NCBI GenBank assembly: GCA_015494735.1
Contig: WGAQ01000063.1
Span: 1-15,063, forward strand
DNA: 15,063 nt
From: Caldifarciminota bacterium
GTDB taxonomy: Bacteria > Hydrothermota > Hydrothermia > LBFQ01 > DSFT01
Direction of reading: 5' to 3'
Part shown: positions 1 to 7,865 of the stretch, in pieces
Layout of the letters: the number at the start of each line of letters is the position of its first letter
Position numbering within the stretch: position 1 is the first letter of the stretch
Made by a program: the position numbers and the translations under genes
The notes under the pieces: model-generated
Databases searched by the model: none
Told to the model about the DNA's origin: nothing
The model's input: only the letters and a program-made list of their open reading frames with translations

Positions 1-552
1 GGTTATGGAAGGCCTGTATCCCACGATATGAACCCTTAGTTTTCCCCTGTAAAGAGCATTTTCGTAAATCTCCATCTTCCCCGGCTCGATATCTCCCAAA
101 ATGATTCTCTGCTCTCCAACTACTATGGAAGTTCCATGTCTTAACCTGACGACGAATTTCAGCTCCTTAGAGAGAAGGAAGGAGATGATATTCTGTGATG
201 CAAAACCCCTGTCGAGAATGAGAATGCTATCGGGATTACAAATTGTTCCTGCTACAGCCACTTCGTATCCCCTGACTGGCCTGCCTGTTTTCTTCGCTGT
301 GGTTATGTATCCGGGACTGTCTGGGGCAAAGAGGGATAGGTATTCTCCCGGGTCGTTGCTGTGCAGGTATCTGTATATGCCTTTATAGGCTGTTTCTTGA
401 TTCACCCTGTACAGGCGGAACAGGGTTCCTTCTCGAATCCGGCTGCTCCTATGTCTCTTTCGAAGGGGAATTCCATACAACCCATCCATTTCCCCGTGTC
501 CGGATTTTTGTCCGGAGCTGTCCAGCAGTTCGGCATGAGACTGCAAAAACAT
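1..552 (-). CDS. Transposase-like protein, DDE type (IS4-like), 3' end outside window
   Basis: The minus strand is open from ATG at 552 to the left edge (184 codons, no stop reached). Residues 110-117 read ILILDRGF, the D-R-G-F block typical of the second catalytic Asp in IS4-type DDE transposases. It is followed by a basic beta-rich stretch (KFVVRLRHGTS, then LYRGKLRV near residue 170) of the kind that follows DRGF in these enzymes. What I see is only these motifs; the family call is from memory of the IS4 group. The first catalytic Asp is not evident in the N-terminal 100 residues, there is no Shine-Dalgarno, and an in-frame stop lies just upstream, so this may be a 5'-deleted remnant. The catalytic Glu would lie beyond the edge. 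No terminal inverted repeat could be defined. The gene sits back to back with tRNA-Ala. Confidence 0.6.
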   Translation of the reverse strand, partial: MFLQSHAELLDSSGQKSGHGEMDGLYGIPLRKRHRSSRIREGTLFRLYRVNQETAYKGIYRYLHSNDPGEYLSLFAPDSPGYITTAKKTGRPVRGYEVAVAGTICNPDSILILDRGFASQNIISFLLSKELKFVVRLRHGTSIVVGEQRIILGDIEPGKMEIYENALYRGKLRVHIVGYRPSIT

Positions 553-556
553 CCTT

Positions 557-564
557 TAAAATTT
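557..564 (+). promoter_or_regulatory. Probable -10 promoter element for tRNA-Ala
   Basis: TAAAATTT, a -10-like box shared with the upstream regions of rplY, uvrA and korA. Its hexamer ends 12 bases before the mature tRNA, giving a 5' leader of about 6 bases. No convincing -35 hexamer is visible. Confidence 0.45.
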
Positions 565-574
565 ATTTCCTGCT

Positions 575-647
575 GGGGCGGTAGCTCAGGTGGGAGAGCG
601 CCTGGTTTGCACCCAGGAGGTCAGGGGTTCGACTCCCCTCCGCTCCA
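575..647 (+). tRNA. tRNA-Ala (anticodon UGC)
   Basis: The cloverleaf folds cleanly. The acceptor stem GGGGCGG pairs with CCGCTCC and includes the G3:U70 wobble that alanyl-tRNA synthetase recognises. The D-stem is GCTC/GAGC. The anticodon stem CCTGG/CCAGG encloses TTTGCAC, which gives anticodon TGC. The T-stem AGGGG/CCCCT encloses TTCGACT. The discriminator base is A647. CCA is not encoded (CTT follows), so the 3' end must be added by a nucleotidyltransferase. It is a single tRNA with no rRNA genes around it. Confidence 0.97.
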
Positions 648-660
648 CTTATTCATGACG

Positions 661-666
661 TAAAAT
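661..666 (+). promoter_or_regulatory. Possible -10 element for prs
   Basis: TAAAAT ends 12 bases before the prs ATG. If it is used, the transcript would start about 6 bases before the start codon. This fits the lack of a clear Shine-Dalgarno there. Confidence 0.35.
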
Positions 667-678
667 CGGACTGGAACA

Positions 679-1635
679 ATGGGAAAAGATGAAAGGATAA
701 GAATCCTCTCCGGCTCTGCCTCCGTGCAACTCCTCGAGAAAATTTCTCGCTATCTCGGTGTGGAGCCGGTGGATACGTATGTGGGGCGATTCTCCGACGG
801 GGAGATACGGGTTCAGATCAGGGAAAACATCAGGGGCAACAACGTCTATATAATCCAGTCCACCAATCCCCCGGGAGATAACATACTGGAGCTTTTACTG
901 CTCATAGATGCCGCCAAGAGAGCATCTGCGAAGAGCATAGCCGCAGTCATTCCATACTTCGGATACGCCCGCCAGGACAGGAAGGACGCTCCCCGCGTTC
1001 CCATAAGTGCCAAGGTGATGGCCAATCTGCTCCAGACAGTGGGAGCAAGCAGGGTCCTGACCGTGGACCTTCACGCAGACCAGATTCAGGGGTTCTTCGA
1101 CATACCTGTGGATAACCTGTATGCTATTCCCGTGTTCAAGGAGTACGTGGAGAAGAAGTTCCCGGACCTGAACCGGGACGATTTCGTCATCGTTTCTCCG
1201 GATGCGGGGGGAACCCGCAGGGCAAGGCTGTTCGCCAGAAAACTGGGGGACCTGCCCATCGCTCTCATAGATAAGCGGCGCCCGAGGCCTAATGTGGCGG
1301 AAGTGATGAATGTCATCGGTGATGTAAAGGGCAAAGTGGCGATAATAGTGGACGATATAATCGACACGGGCAACAGCGTGAGAAGCGCCGCCATGGCCCT
1401 CAAGGAGAAGGGCGCCACGGAGATATACGTTCTCATAACCCACGGTATATTCTCCGGGAGAGCAAAGGAAATCCTGGACGACTCCCCCATCAACGAGATA
1501 GTTATAACGGATACCATAGAGGGGAATGAGGACAGGCTCCCCTCCAAAGCCCGCAAGATTTCGATAGCGGATCTCATGGGTGAGGCCATCCGGAGGATAC
1601 ATTACTCCGAATCCCTGAGCGTCCTGTTCCTGTAG
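679..1635 (+). CDS. prs: Ribose-phosphate pyrophosphokinase (PRPP synthetase)
   Basis: Makes 5-phosphoribosyl-1-diphosphate from ribose 5-phosphate and ATP, the entry to purine, pyrimidine, histidine, tryptophan and NAD synthesis; cytosolic. The 318 residues match the usual length of bacterial class I enzymes. Visible landmarks are the N-terminal IRILSGSAS segment, YFGYARQDRK (about residues 94-103), the conserved VDLHADQIQGFF block, SPDAGG, and the PRPP-binding loop DDIIDTGNS at 225-233. The loop ends GNS where many homologues have AGT, which is within family variation. The C-terminus IHYSESLSVLF matches the usual IHxxESxSxLF ending. ATG 679 is the natural start but has no good Shine-Dalgarno. 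It heads the run prs-rplY-pth-hppA; pairing with ctc/rplY and pth is a common bacterial gene order. Confidence 0.97.
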   Translation: MGKDERIRILSGSASVQLLEKISRYLGVEPVDTYVGRFSDGEIRVQIRENIRGNNVYIIQSTNPPGDNILELLLLIDAAKRASAKSIAAVIPYFGYARQDRKDAPRVPISAKVMANLLQTVGASRVLTVDLHADQIQGFFDIPVDNLYAIPVFKEYVEKKFPDLNRDDFVIVSPDAGGTRRARLFARKLGDLPIALIDKRRPRPNVAEVMNVIGDVKGKVAIIVDDIIDTGNSVRSAAMALKEKGATEIYVLITHGIFSGRAKEILDDSPINEIVITDTIEGNEDRLPSKARKISIADLMGEAIRRIHYSESLSVLFL

Positions 1636-1639
1636 CCAG

Positions 1640-1647
1640 TAAAATTT
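1640..1647 (+). promoter_or_regulatory. Probable -10 element for rplY-pth-hppA
   Basis: TAAAATTT lies 5 bases after the prs stop and 33 bases before the rplY ATG, leaving room for a leader carrying the AAGGAGAG ribosome site. It suggests that rplY-pth-hppA can be transcribed separately from prs. Confidence 0.4.
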
Positions 1648-1680
1648 TCGTCAAATTAAAGAAAAAAAGGAGAGGGTTCT

Positions 1681-2313
1681 ATGCAGGTATTCAAGATGGA
1701 TGCCAGATTGAGGGAAAGGCTGGGTAAGGAAGCCGCAAAGAAATACAGGAAGGAAGGCCTCGTGCCCGCAGAAGCGTACGGCGCAGGCGAAAAGAATTAT
1801 CACCTGCTGGTTAAGAGGAAGGACGTGGAGGACGTCATAAGGGAGTCCCACGGAGAAACCGTCCTCATAGAGCTCAAATTCGATGGAGAGAAGAAGCTGG
1901 CCTTCATACAGGATATCCAGAGGGATAAGGTGAAGGGTACCATAATCCACGTGGACTTCCATATAGTTCACGAGGAAGAGAAGGTGGAGGTCACCGTCCC
2001 CGTCGTCGTGGTGGGTCAGGAGGAATCTCCCGGTCTCAAGAAGGGCGGCATTCTGGATATACAGCTCCACGAATTGACCGTGTGGGCCCTTCCCATGACG
2101 GTACCCGGGCACATAGAGATAGATGTCTCCAAGATGGACATAGGGGATGTGGTGTACGTGAGGGACATCAGGATAGAAGGGGTGGAATTCGAGCACGATG
2201 ACGATGAAGTGATCCTGAGCATCGTGGCACCCAGGGCCGAGGAAGAGGTGGCAGAGGAAGCAGCCGAAGAGACCGAAGAGGCAGAAGGCGCCGCACCCTC
2301 CGAAGGAGAGTAA
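1681..2313 (+). CDS. rplY: 50S ribosomal protein bL25, CTC/TL5 type
   Basis: Binds 5S rRNA in the central protuberance of the large subunit. The protein has 210 residues, so it is the long two-domain CTC/TL5 form, not the short E. coli L25 (about 94 residues). The N-terminal RNA-binding barrel covers about residues 1-95 and includes GLVPAEAYG, equivalent to the family's G-x-[IV]-P-[AG]-x-[IVL]-YG motif. The second domain, about 96-185, contains LPxxIExDVS-like text (PGHIEIDVSKMDIGD). The last 25 residues are almost purely Glu and Ala, an acidic tail common in this family. The start is ATG 1681 with AAGGAGAG just upstream. It is followed after 3 bases by pth, whose ribosome site lies inside the end of this gene. 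Confidence 0.95.
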   Translation: MQVFKMDARLRERLGKEAAKKYRKEGLVPAEAYGAGEKNYHLLVKRKDVEDVIRESHGETVLIELKFDGEKKLAFIQDIQRDKVKGTIIHVDFHIVHEEEKVEVTVPVVVVGQEESPGLKKGGILDIQLHELTVWALPMTVPGHIEIDVSKMDIGDVVYVRDIRIEGVEFEHDDDEVILSIVAPRAEEEVAEEAAEETEEAEGAAPSEGE

Positions 2314-2316
2314 TAG

Positions 2317-2889
2317 TTGTCGCTCTACATCGTGGGCCTGGGCAACAAGGGTGAGAGATACAGATTCAACAGGCACAATGTGGGGTGGTTGTTTCTCGAT
2401 TGGGTTGCAGGGGAGTGGGGATGCTCGTTCACCGCTGGAAAGGGGGAATATGCCCACTCCCCATGTAAAAACTTCCACATGTTTAAACCGCTGACGTACA
2501 TGAACCTGTCCGGATGGGCGGTGAAGGAAATAGTTCAGCACTTCAAGGTGCCTCTGGAAAAGTTAATCATCGTTTACGATGACGTGGACCTCCCCTTCGG
2601 GAGCGTCCGGTTCAGGCTCAAGGGTTCCGCAGGAACCCACAACGGGATGAAATCCATCATATATCATCTCGAAACTCAGGAATTTCCCCGGATCCGGATT
2701 GGCGTGGGGAAGCCTCCGGAAGGAGTTCCCCTTTCTGCATGGGTCCTCTCCGATTTCTCCGGGGAGGAACTCAGAGCACTGAGGGAAAGGGTCTTTCCGG
2801 GCATACTGGAGGGTCTGATTCTATACGATAAGGGGCTCGTAAACAGGGCTCTGGAAAAAATAAACACCATAAAGGGGGTAGAGGTATGA
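2317..2889 (+). CDS. pth: Peptidyl-tRNA hydrolase (TTG start)
   Basis: Releases peptides from tRNAs that drop off the ribosome; cytosolic and normally essential. The 190 residues fit the bacterial Pth family. Key residues by family alignment are Asn10 in GLGNKG, catalytic His20 in RHNVGW, Asp88 in YDDVDLP, and Asn109 in THNGMKS. The family usually has GLGNPG; Pro is replaced here by Lys11. The start is TTG 2317, supported by AAGGAGAG at 2303-2310 inside the rplY end and by the family motif beginning at residue 4. The stop TGA overlaps the ATG of hppA (ATGA, 2886-2889), so the two are probably translationally coupled. The rplY-pth pairing is a classic arrangement. Confidence 0.96.
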   Translation: MSLYIVGLGNKGERYRFNRHNVGWLFLDWVAGEWGCSFTAGKGEYAHSPCKNFHMFKPLTYMNLSGWAVKEIVQHFKVPLEKLIIVYDDVDLPFGSVRFRLKGSAGTHNGMKSIIYHLETQEFPRIRIGVGKPPEGVPLSAWVLSDFSGEELRALRERVFPGILEGLILYDKGLVNRALEKINTIKGVEV

Positions 2890-4970
2890 TAGGAATTATC
2901 GTGTTCTCGTTTCTGGCAGGAGTGATAACCCTTATAAGTGCTCTCTGGTTCAGGAGCAGCGTTCTGAAACTCAGTCAGGGCACGGAGGAAATGGCCAGAA
3001 TCTCCTCCTATATACGGGAGGGCGCAAGGGCTTTCCTCATAAGGGAGTACAGGACCATTGCTTATCTGTCCATCCTGGTCATCCTCCTCATCGTCTTCGG
3101 CCTCTCGTACGAGGGCCTGGATTACGTCCTGTATTCCGCCGTGGCCTTCGTGATAGGGGCATCTCTTTCCCTCCTGGCAGGCTGGATTGGAATGGACACG
3201 GCCACTAGCTCCAATGCGAGGACCGCTGCTGCCGCAAAGGAAAAGGGTCTTCTCGAAGCCTTCAAGGTGGCATATAAGGGTGGCTCCGTAATGGGTCTGG
3301 GCGTGGCAAGTCTGGCCCTCATGGGTATGACGGGTCTCTTTCTCCTCTTCTACTACCTGACAGGAAATCTCAAACTGGCCGCCAACGTTATAACCGGATT
3401 CTCCATGGGTGCCGCATTCGTGGCCCTGTTTGCCAGGGTGGGCGGTGGAATCTACACGAAAGCCGCCGACGTGGGTGCGGACCTGGTGGGAAAGGTGGAG
3501 GCTGGAATACCGGAAGATGACCCCCGTAATCCTGCAGTTATAGCGGACAATGTGGGGGACAACGTGGGCGATACCGCTGGAATGGGTGCTGACCTCTACG
3601 ATTCTTACGTGGCCGGAACCGTCGCCGCAGTCGTTATAGCCTCCCTGAATAGCGACCCGGATATAGCCCTGAAGGGTGTCGCATATGCATTCGTTCTGGG
3701 TGCTCTCGGGACACTCTCCTCCATACTCGGATACTTCTTCATCCCCGTATTCAAGAATATGCGTCCGGAGAGAATCCTCATGAATACCGTATTTGCCGTG
3801 GGTGTGGTATTCGCAATCCTCGGAGCCATCATAACCCTCTACATTTACGGGGACCTCACCCTCTTCTGGCCCCTCCTCTTCGGTCTGGTGTCCGGAATAC
3901 TGATAGGATACATGGCGGAGTACTACTCCACAGGAAAGCGTATAGAGGAACTGGCAAAGGCTTCCCAGTCCGGTGTTGCCGTTAATATCATCGAGGGTAT
4001 CGCTCTGGGAATGAGGAGCTCCGTGATACCTGCCATAGCAGTCTCCATCGCCTTCGTGGTAGCATTCAAACTGGGAGAACTCACCCCCTACAACGGATGG
4101 TACGGTGTGGCGATAGCCTGTATTGGAATGCTGGCCATAGCCGGTATAACCGTGACAGTTGATGCATTCGGTCCCATAGCAGATAATGCCGGTGGAATCG
4201 TGGAGATGACCGGTCTGGGTAAGGAGGTGAGGAAGATTACCGATACCCTGGATGCAGCAGGAAACACCACCGCCGCCATAGGAAAGGGCTTCGCCATCGG
4301 CTCTGCAATCTTCACGGTTATGGCCGTTTTCTCCGCTTACACCGATGTGGTCAAGGCCAAGTTCGTATCCGATTTCCTGCCAACCCTCCTGGAGCCCCAC
4401 ATCATAGCAGCAGCCCTCATAGGAGCAATCGTTCCCTTCTACTTCTCCTCTGAGGCCATAAGGGCAGTGGGAAGGACGGCCCAACTGGTGGTGGAAGAGG
4501 TCAGGCGCCAGTGGAGAGAAAAGAAAATCATGGAGGGCATCGATAAGCCCGATTACGCCAGAGTCGTCGATATCACCACTGCGGGCGCCATAAGAAACAT
4601 GGCAAAGCCCGGTCTCGTGGCATTCCTCTCTCCCCTGCTCGTGGGTTCCATTCTGGGGCTGGAGGCTCTGGGCGGATTCCTCGTGGGAGCCATGGTATCC
4701 GGCATACCCCTTGCCCTCTTCATGAACAACGCAGGAGCCGCATGGGACAACGCCAAGAAGTTCATAGAGCAGACCGGCGAATTCGGAGGAAAGGGCTCCT
4801 CCACCCACAAGGCCACAGTCGAGGGAGATACCGTGGGAGACCCCTTCAAGGATACTGCAGGACCTTCCCTCAACATCCTCCTCAAGATGATGTCCATAGT
4901 ATCTCTGGTCTTCATACCCCTCATGTACTTCCTCTACAACAACATCTTCTCCAAGATATTCAGCTTCTAA
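2886..4970 (+). CDS. hppA: Membrane-bound ion-translocating pyrophosphatase
   Basis: Hydrolyses pyrophosphate and pumps H+ or Na+ across the cytoplasmic membrane. It has 694 residues and many hydrophobic segments, consistent with the usual 16 helices. The substrate-binding block at 195-239 shows DVGADLVGK, EDDPRNP, ADNVGDNVGD and GMGADLYDS. A second set of acidic and Lys motifs lies at the C-terminus (AWDNAKK, GDTVGDPFKDTAGPS). The GNTTAA motif at 459-464 has Ala463 where K+-independent enzymes have Lys, so this should be a K+-dependent type. At the semi-conserved gate Glu of helix 6 I read Asp239 (LYDSYV), and the position one turn later is Ala, so ion specificity cannot be assigned with confidence. 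The ATG overlaps the pth stop. A GC-rich hairpin follows the stop. Confidence 0.96.
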   Translation: MIGIIVFSFLAGVITLISALWFRSSVLKLSQGTEEMARISSYIREGARAFLIREYRTIAYLSILVILLIVFGLSYEGLDYVLYSAVAFVIGASLSLLAGWIGMDTATSSNARTAAAAKEKGLLEAFKVAYKGGSVMGLGVASLALMGMTGLFLLFYYLTGNLKLAANVITGFSMGAAFVALFARVGGGIYTKAADVGADLVGKVEAGIPEDDPRNPAVIADNVGDNVGDTAGMGADLYDSYVAGTVAAVVIASLNSDPDIALKGVAYAFVLGALGTLSSILGYFFIPVFKNMRPERILMNTVFAVGVVFAILGAIITLYIYGDLTLFWPLLFGLVSGILIGYMAEYYSTGKRIEELAKASQSGVAVNIIEGIALGMRSSVIPAIAVSIAFVVAFKLGELTPYNGWYGVAIACIGMLAIAGITVTVDAFGPIADNAGGIVEMTGLGKEVRKITDTLDAAGNTTAAIGKGFAIGSAIFTVMAVFSAYTDVVKAKFVSDFLPTLLEPHIIAAALIGAIVPFYFSSEAIRAVGRTAQLVVEEVRRQWREKKIMEGIDKPDYARVVDITTAGAIRNMAKPGLVAFLSPLLVGSILGLEALGGFLVGAMVSGIPLALFMNNAGAAWDNAKKFIEQTGEFGGKGSSTHKATVEGDTVGDPFKDTAGPSLNILLKMMSIVSLVFIPLMYFLYNNIFSKIFSF

Positions 4971-4983
4971 TTGCTTCGCTCAT

Positions 4984-5001
4984 GGCGGGGCTCTCCCCGC
5001 C
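4984..5001 (+). terminator. Hairpin after hppA, probable terminator
   Basis: GGCGGGG and CCCCGCC form a perfect 7-bp stem around CTCT, 13 bases after the hppA stop. ATTTAACA follows, not a real T-run. It probably closes the prs-hppA block before the uvrA promoter. Confidence 0.55.
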
Positions 5002-5016
5002 CATTTAACAAAACTA

Positions 5017-5024
5017 TAAAATTT
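5017..5024 (+). promoter_or_regulatory. Probable -10 element for uvrA
   Basis: TAAAATTT (within CTATAAAATTTC) stands between the hppA hairpin and uvrA. It would give a leader of about 19 bases containing the purine-rich ribosome site GAGGGGAAGGGAAG. No -35 match is visible. Confidence 0.45.
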
Positions 5025-5047
5025 CATGCCATTGAGGGGAAGGGAAG

Positions 5048-7837
5048 ATGGAAAAAGAGTACATAATCGTAAGGGGAGCAAGGCAGCACAACCTGAAGAA
5101 TATAGACGTAAAGATTCCCCGCAATCGATTCGTGGTGATAACCGGGGTGTCCGGAAGCGGTAAATCCTCGCTGGCATTCGACACCATATACGCCGAAGGT
5201 CAGAGGCGGTACGTGGAGAGTCTGTCCTCTTATGCCAGACAATTCCTGGGCATAATGGAGAAACCGGACGTGGACTCCATAGAGGGACTATCGCCTGCCA
5301 TAGCCATAGACCAGAGGAAAATTCAGAAGAACCCCCGCTCTATCGTGGCCACCACGACGGAGATATACGATTACCTCAGGCTCCTTTTCGCAAGGGTGGG
5401 AACTCCGTACTGCCCCCACGACGGCACCCCGCTCAGGAGATGGAGCATAGATGAAATCGTGGACAGGGTCATGGAGCTCGGGGAAGGGCAGAAAATAACC
5501 ATCCTGGCACCCGTGGTCAGGGGGAAGAAAGGGGAATTCAGGAAACTCCTCGAAAAGTACAGCAGGAAGTACAACAGAGTGATGATAGACGGCATCCTGT
5601 ACACCTTCGACGAAATTCCTTCCATAGACAGGAACAGAAAACACGACATCGATGTGGTGATAGACAGGCTGGTCATCCGGGAGAATATAAGGCAGAGATT
5701 ATCAGAGAGCATAGAACTGGCCCTGAAAGAGACGGAAGGACTGGTGAAAATCATAACCAGGGATGGAAAGGAATTCCTCTTTTCGCAGAACCTGGCCTGT
5801 CCCGTATGTGGATTCTCTATGCCCGAACTGGAGCCCAGACTCTTCTCCTTCAATAGCCCCTATGGGGCATGCCCCGAATGTCATGGGCTGGGCTTCAAAC
5901 TGGAGATAGAGCCCGCCCTCCTCATCAGCGAGGAGTTGTCCATACTGGAAGGGGCCATTCTCCCTCTGGGAGAGCCCGGATTCCGGATCAGGGAGATGCT
6001 CCAGATGCTGGCGAGGGAGTTCGGAGTTGACCTCAATAAACCCTGGAAGGACTTGCCCGAAGAATTCCGGGATGCGGTCCTCTATGGATACGACAACTAC
6101 GTGTACTGGGAGGGGGTCATCAACTATCTGTGGAGGAGGTACAGGGAAACCCAGTCCGATTACGTGAAGGAGGAAATCGAGAAGTACATGGTGCAGGTCA
6201 GGTGTCCGGTCTGCGGTGGCTCGAGGCTCAAGCCGGAAGTCCTGAGCGTGAAGGTGGCCGGAAAGAGCATCTGGGACATAACGAGAATGAGCGTGGAGGA
6301 GGCGTACGAATTCTTCGACAATCTGAACTTCGAGGAGGAAAGCAGGAAAATCATAGCAGATAAAATCGTGAAAGAAATCAAAAAACGCCTTCAGTTCCTG
6401 AAGGAGGTGGGTGTTGGGTACCTGACTCTGGATAGAACGGTGGAGAGCCTCTCCGGAGGGGAGGAGCAGAGGGTCAGACTTGCAACGCAAATCGGCTCCG
6501 GTCTCACCGGAGTGCTGTACGTTCTGGACGAGCCCTCCATCGGATTGCATCCCCGCGACACCCAGAGACTCATAGACACACTTAAGAGACTCCGGGACCA
6601 GGGAAACACCGTAATCGTTGTGGAACACGATGAGAATACCATAAGGCAGGCCGACTGGGTCATAGACCTGGGACCGGGAGCGGGAGATAAAGGGGGAAGA
6701 ATCGTGGCGGAGGGTCCGGTGGAAAGACTGAAGGACTTTCCGGAATCCCTGACCGCCCAGTACCTGTTCGGCCAGAGGGAGATACCCATTCCAGAAACGC
6801 GGAAGCCTCCATCCGGGAAGTGGCTCATCATAGAAGGGGCAAAGGGCAACAACCTGAAGAACATAACGGTGAGGATTCCCCTGGGCCTTCTGGTGGTATT
6901 CACGGGTGTATCGGGAAGCGGTAAATCATCGCTGGTCATAGACACCCTGTACAGGGCCCTGAGGAGGCACTTCTACAAATCCCGCATCCAGCCCCTCCCC
7001 TATGAGCGCATCCTGGGACTGGAATACATCGACAAGGTCATAAACGTGGACCAGTCCCCCATCGGAAGGACCCCCAGGTCCAACCCCGCCACATATACAG
7101 GCGTATTTACCGATATAAGGGAAATGTTCGCCAGGACGGAAGAGGCCCGCATGAGGGGTTATACGAAGGGACGATTCTCCTTCAACAAACCCGGTGGACG
7201 GTGCGAGGCGTGCCAGGGAGAGGGATACATAAAGGTGGAAATGTACTTCCTTCCCGATATCTACGTGCCGTGCGAGGTGTGCAAGGGAAGGAGATACAAC
7301 AGGGAGACCCTGGAGGTGAAATTCAAGGGGAAGAACATCGCGGAAGTTCTGGATATGAGTGTGGACGAGGCGTACGAATTCTTCAAAGACATACCCAGGA
7401 TAGAGAGGAAACTGAAACTTCTGCAGGATGTGGGTCTGGGATATATAAAACTGGGCCAGCCCGCCACCACCCTATCCGGCGGCGAAGCCCAGAGGGTTAA
7501 ACTGGCGAAGGAGTTGAACAAAATAGCCACGGGCAGGACCGTGTATATACTGGATGAGCCCACCACCGGACTCCACTTCGAAGACGTAAGAAAACTCATC
7601 AACGTCCTCAGGAGACTGGTGGAAAAGGGCAACACTGTCATAGTCATAGAGCACAATCTGGACGTAATAAAGTCCGCCGACTGGATAATAGACCTGGGGC
7701 CCGAGGGCGGAGATGCGGGGGGATACATAGTGGCAGAGGGAACTCCGGAGGATGTGGCCCTCGTGGACGAATCCCACACGGGAAGATACCTCAGGGAAAT
7801 CCTTTCGGAGAGGATTCAGATTCAGAAGACGGGATAG
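5048..7837 (+). CDS. uvrA: Excinuclease ABC subunit A
   Basis: DNA damage sensor of nucleotide excision repair. It dimerises, scans DNA and loads UvrB. The 929 residues fit the family. It has two ABC ATPase modules: Walker A at VSGSGKSS (Lys39) and again with Lys626, and signature motifs LSGGEEQR (468-475) and LSGGEAQR (809-816). Both are followed by VLDEPSIGLHP or ILDEPTTGLH Walker B/D-loop text. Zinc-binding cysteine pairs are at 251/254 with 275/278 and at 719/722 with 742/745. The UvrB-binding and insertion domains lie between the first Walker A and its signature, as usual. Odd: the first signature has Glu where LSGGEAQR is usual. The start is ATG 5048 with a purine-rich ribosome site. 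It appears to be a single-gene unit, converging on korB. Confidence 0.98.
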   Translation: MEKEYIIVRGARQHNLKNIDVKIPRNRFVVITGVSGSGKSSLAFDTIYAEGQRRYVESLSSYARQFLGIMEKPDVDSIEGLSPAIAIDQRKIQKNPRSIVATTTEIYDYLRLLFARVGTPYCPHDGTPLRRWSIDEIVDRVMELGEGQKITILAPVVRGKKGEFRKLLEKYSRKYNRVMIDGILYTFDEIPSIDRNRKHDIDVVIDRLVIRENIRQRLSESIELALKETEGLVKIITRDGKEFLFSQNLACPVCGFSMPELEPRLFSFNSPYGACPECHGLGFKLEIEPALLISEELSILEGAILPLGEPGFRIREMLQMLAREFGVDLNKPWKDLPEEFRDAVLYGYDNYVYWEGVINYLWRRYRETQSDYVKEEIEKYMVQVRCPVCGGSRLKPEVLSVKVAGKSIWDITRMSVEEAYEFFDNLNFEEESRKIIADKIVKEIKKRLQFLKEVGVGYLTLDRTVESLSGGEEQRVRLATQIGSGLTGVLYVLDEPSIGLHPRDTQRLIDTLKRLRDQGNTVIVVEHDENTIRQADWVIDLGPGAGDKGGRIVAEGPVERLKDFPESLTAQYLFGQREIPIPETRKPPSGKWLIIEGAKGNNLKNITVRIPLGLLVVFTGVSGSGKSSLVIDTLYRALRRHFYKSRIQPLPYERILGLEYIDKVINVDQSPIGRTPRSNPATYTGVFTDIREMFARTEEARMRGYTKGRFSFNKPGGRCEACQGEGYIKVEMYFLPDIYVPCEVCKGRRYNRETLEVKFKGKNIAEVLDMSVDEAYEFFKDIPRIERKLKLLQDVGLGYIKLGQPATTLSGGEAQRVKLAKELNKIATGRTVYILDEPTTGLHFEDVRKLINVLRRLVEKGNTVIVIEHNLDVIKSADWIIDLGPEGGDAGGYIVAEGTPEDVALVDESHTGRYLREILSERIQIQKTG

Positions 7838-7838
7838 G

Positions 7839-7855
7839 GGGCGGCAAAGCCGCCC
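7839..7855. terminator. Shared hairpin between uvrA and korB
   Basis: GGGCGGC and GCCGCCC form a 7-bp stem with an AAA loop, between the convergent stops of uvrA (7837) and korB (7866). Neither strand has a T-run after it. Position argues for a bidirectional terminator; sequence alone is moderate support. Confidence 0.55.
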
Positions 7856-7865
7856 AGAATGCGAT

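Noticed and set aside
101..663. Two plus-strand frames (about 95 and 100 codons) at the left end
   Set aside because: The first is a shadow of the minus-strand transposase-like frame with its DRGF motif; the second runs through the tRNA gene.
2676..4808. 710-codon open frame antisense to pth/hppA
   Set aside because: It mirrors hppA. The product is a Gly/His/Tyr/Cys-rich string without any family motif, as expected from the codon bias of a long GC-rich membrane protein gene read backwards.
5702..6628. 308-codon frame antisense to uvrA
   Set aside because: Shadow of uvrA; no domain recognised and it crosses conserved zinc-finger codons.
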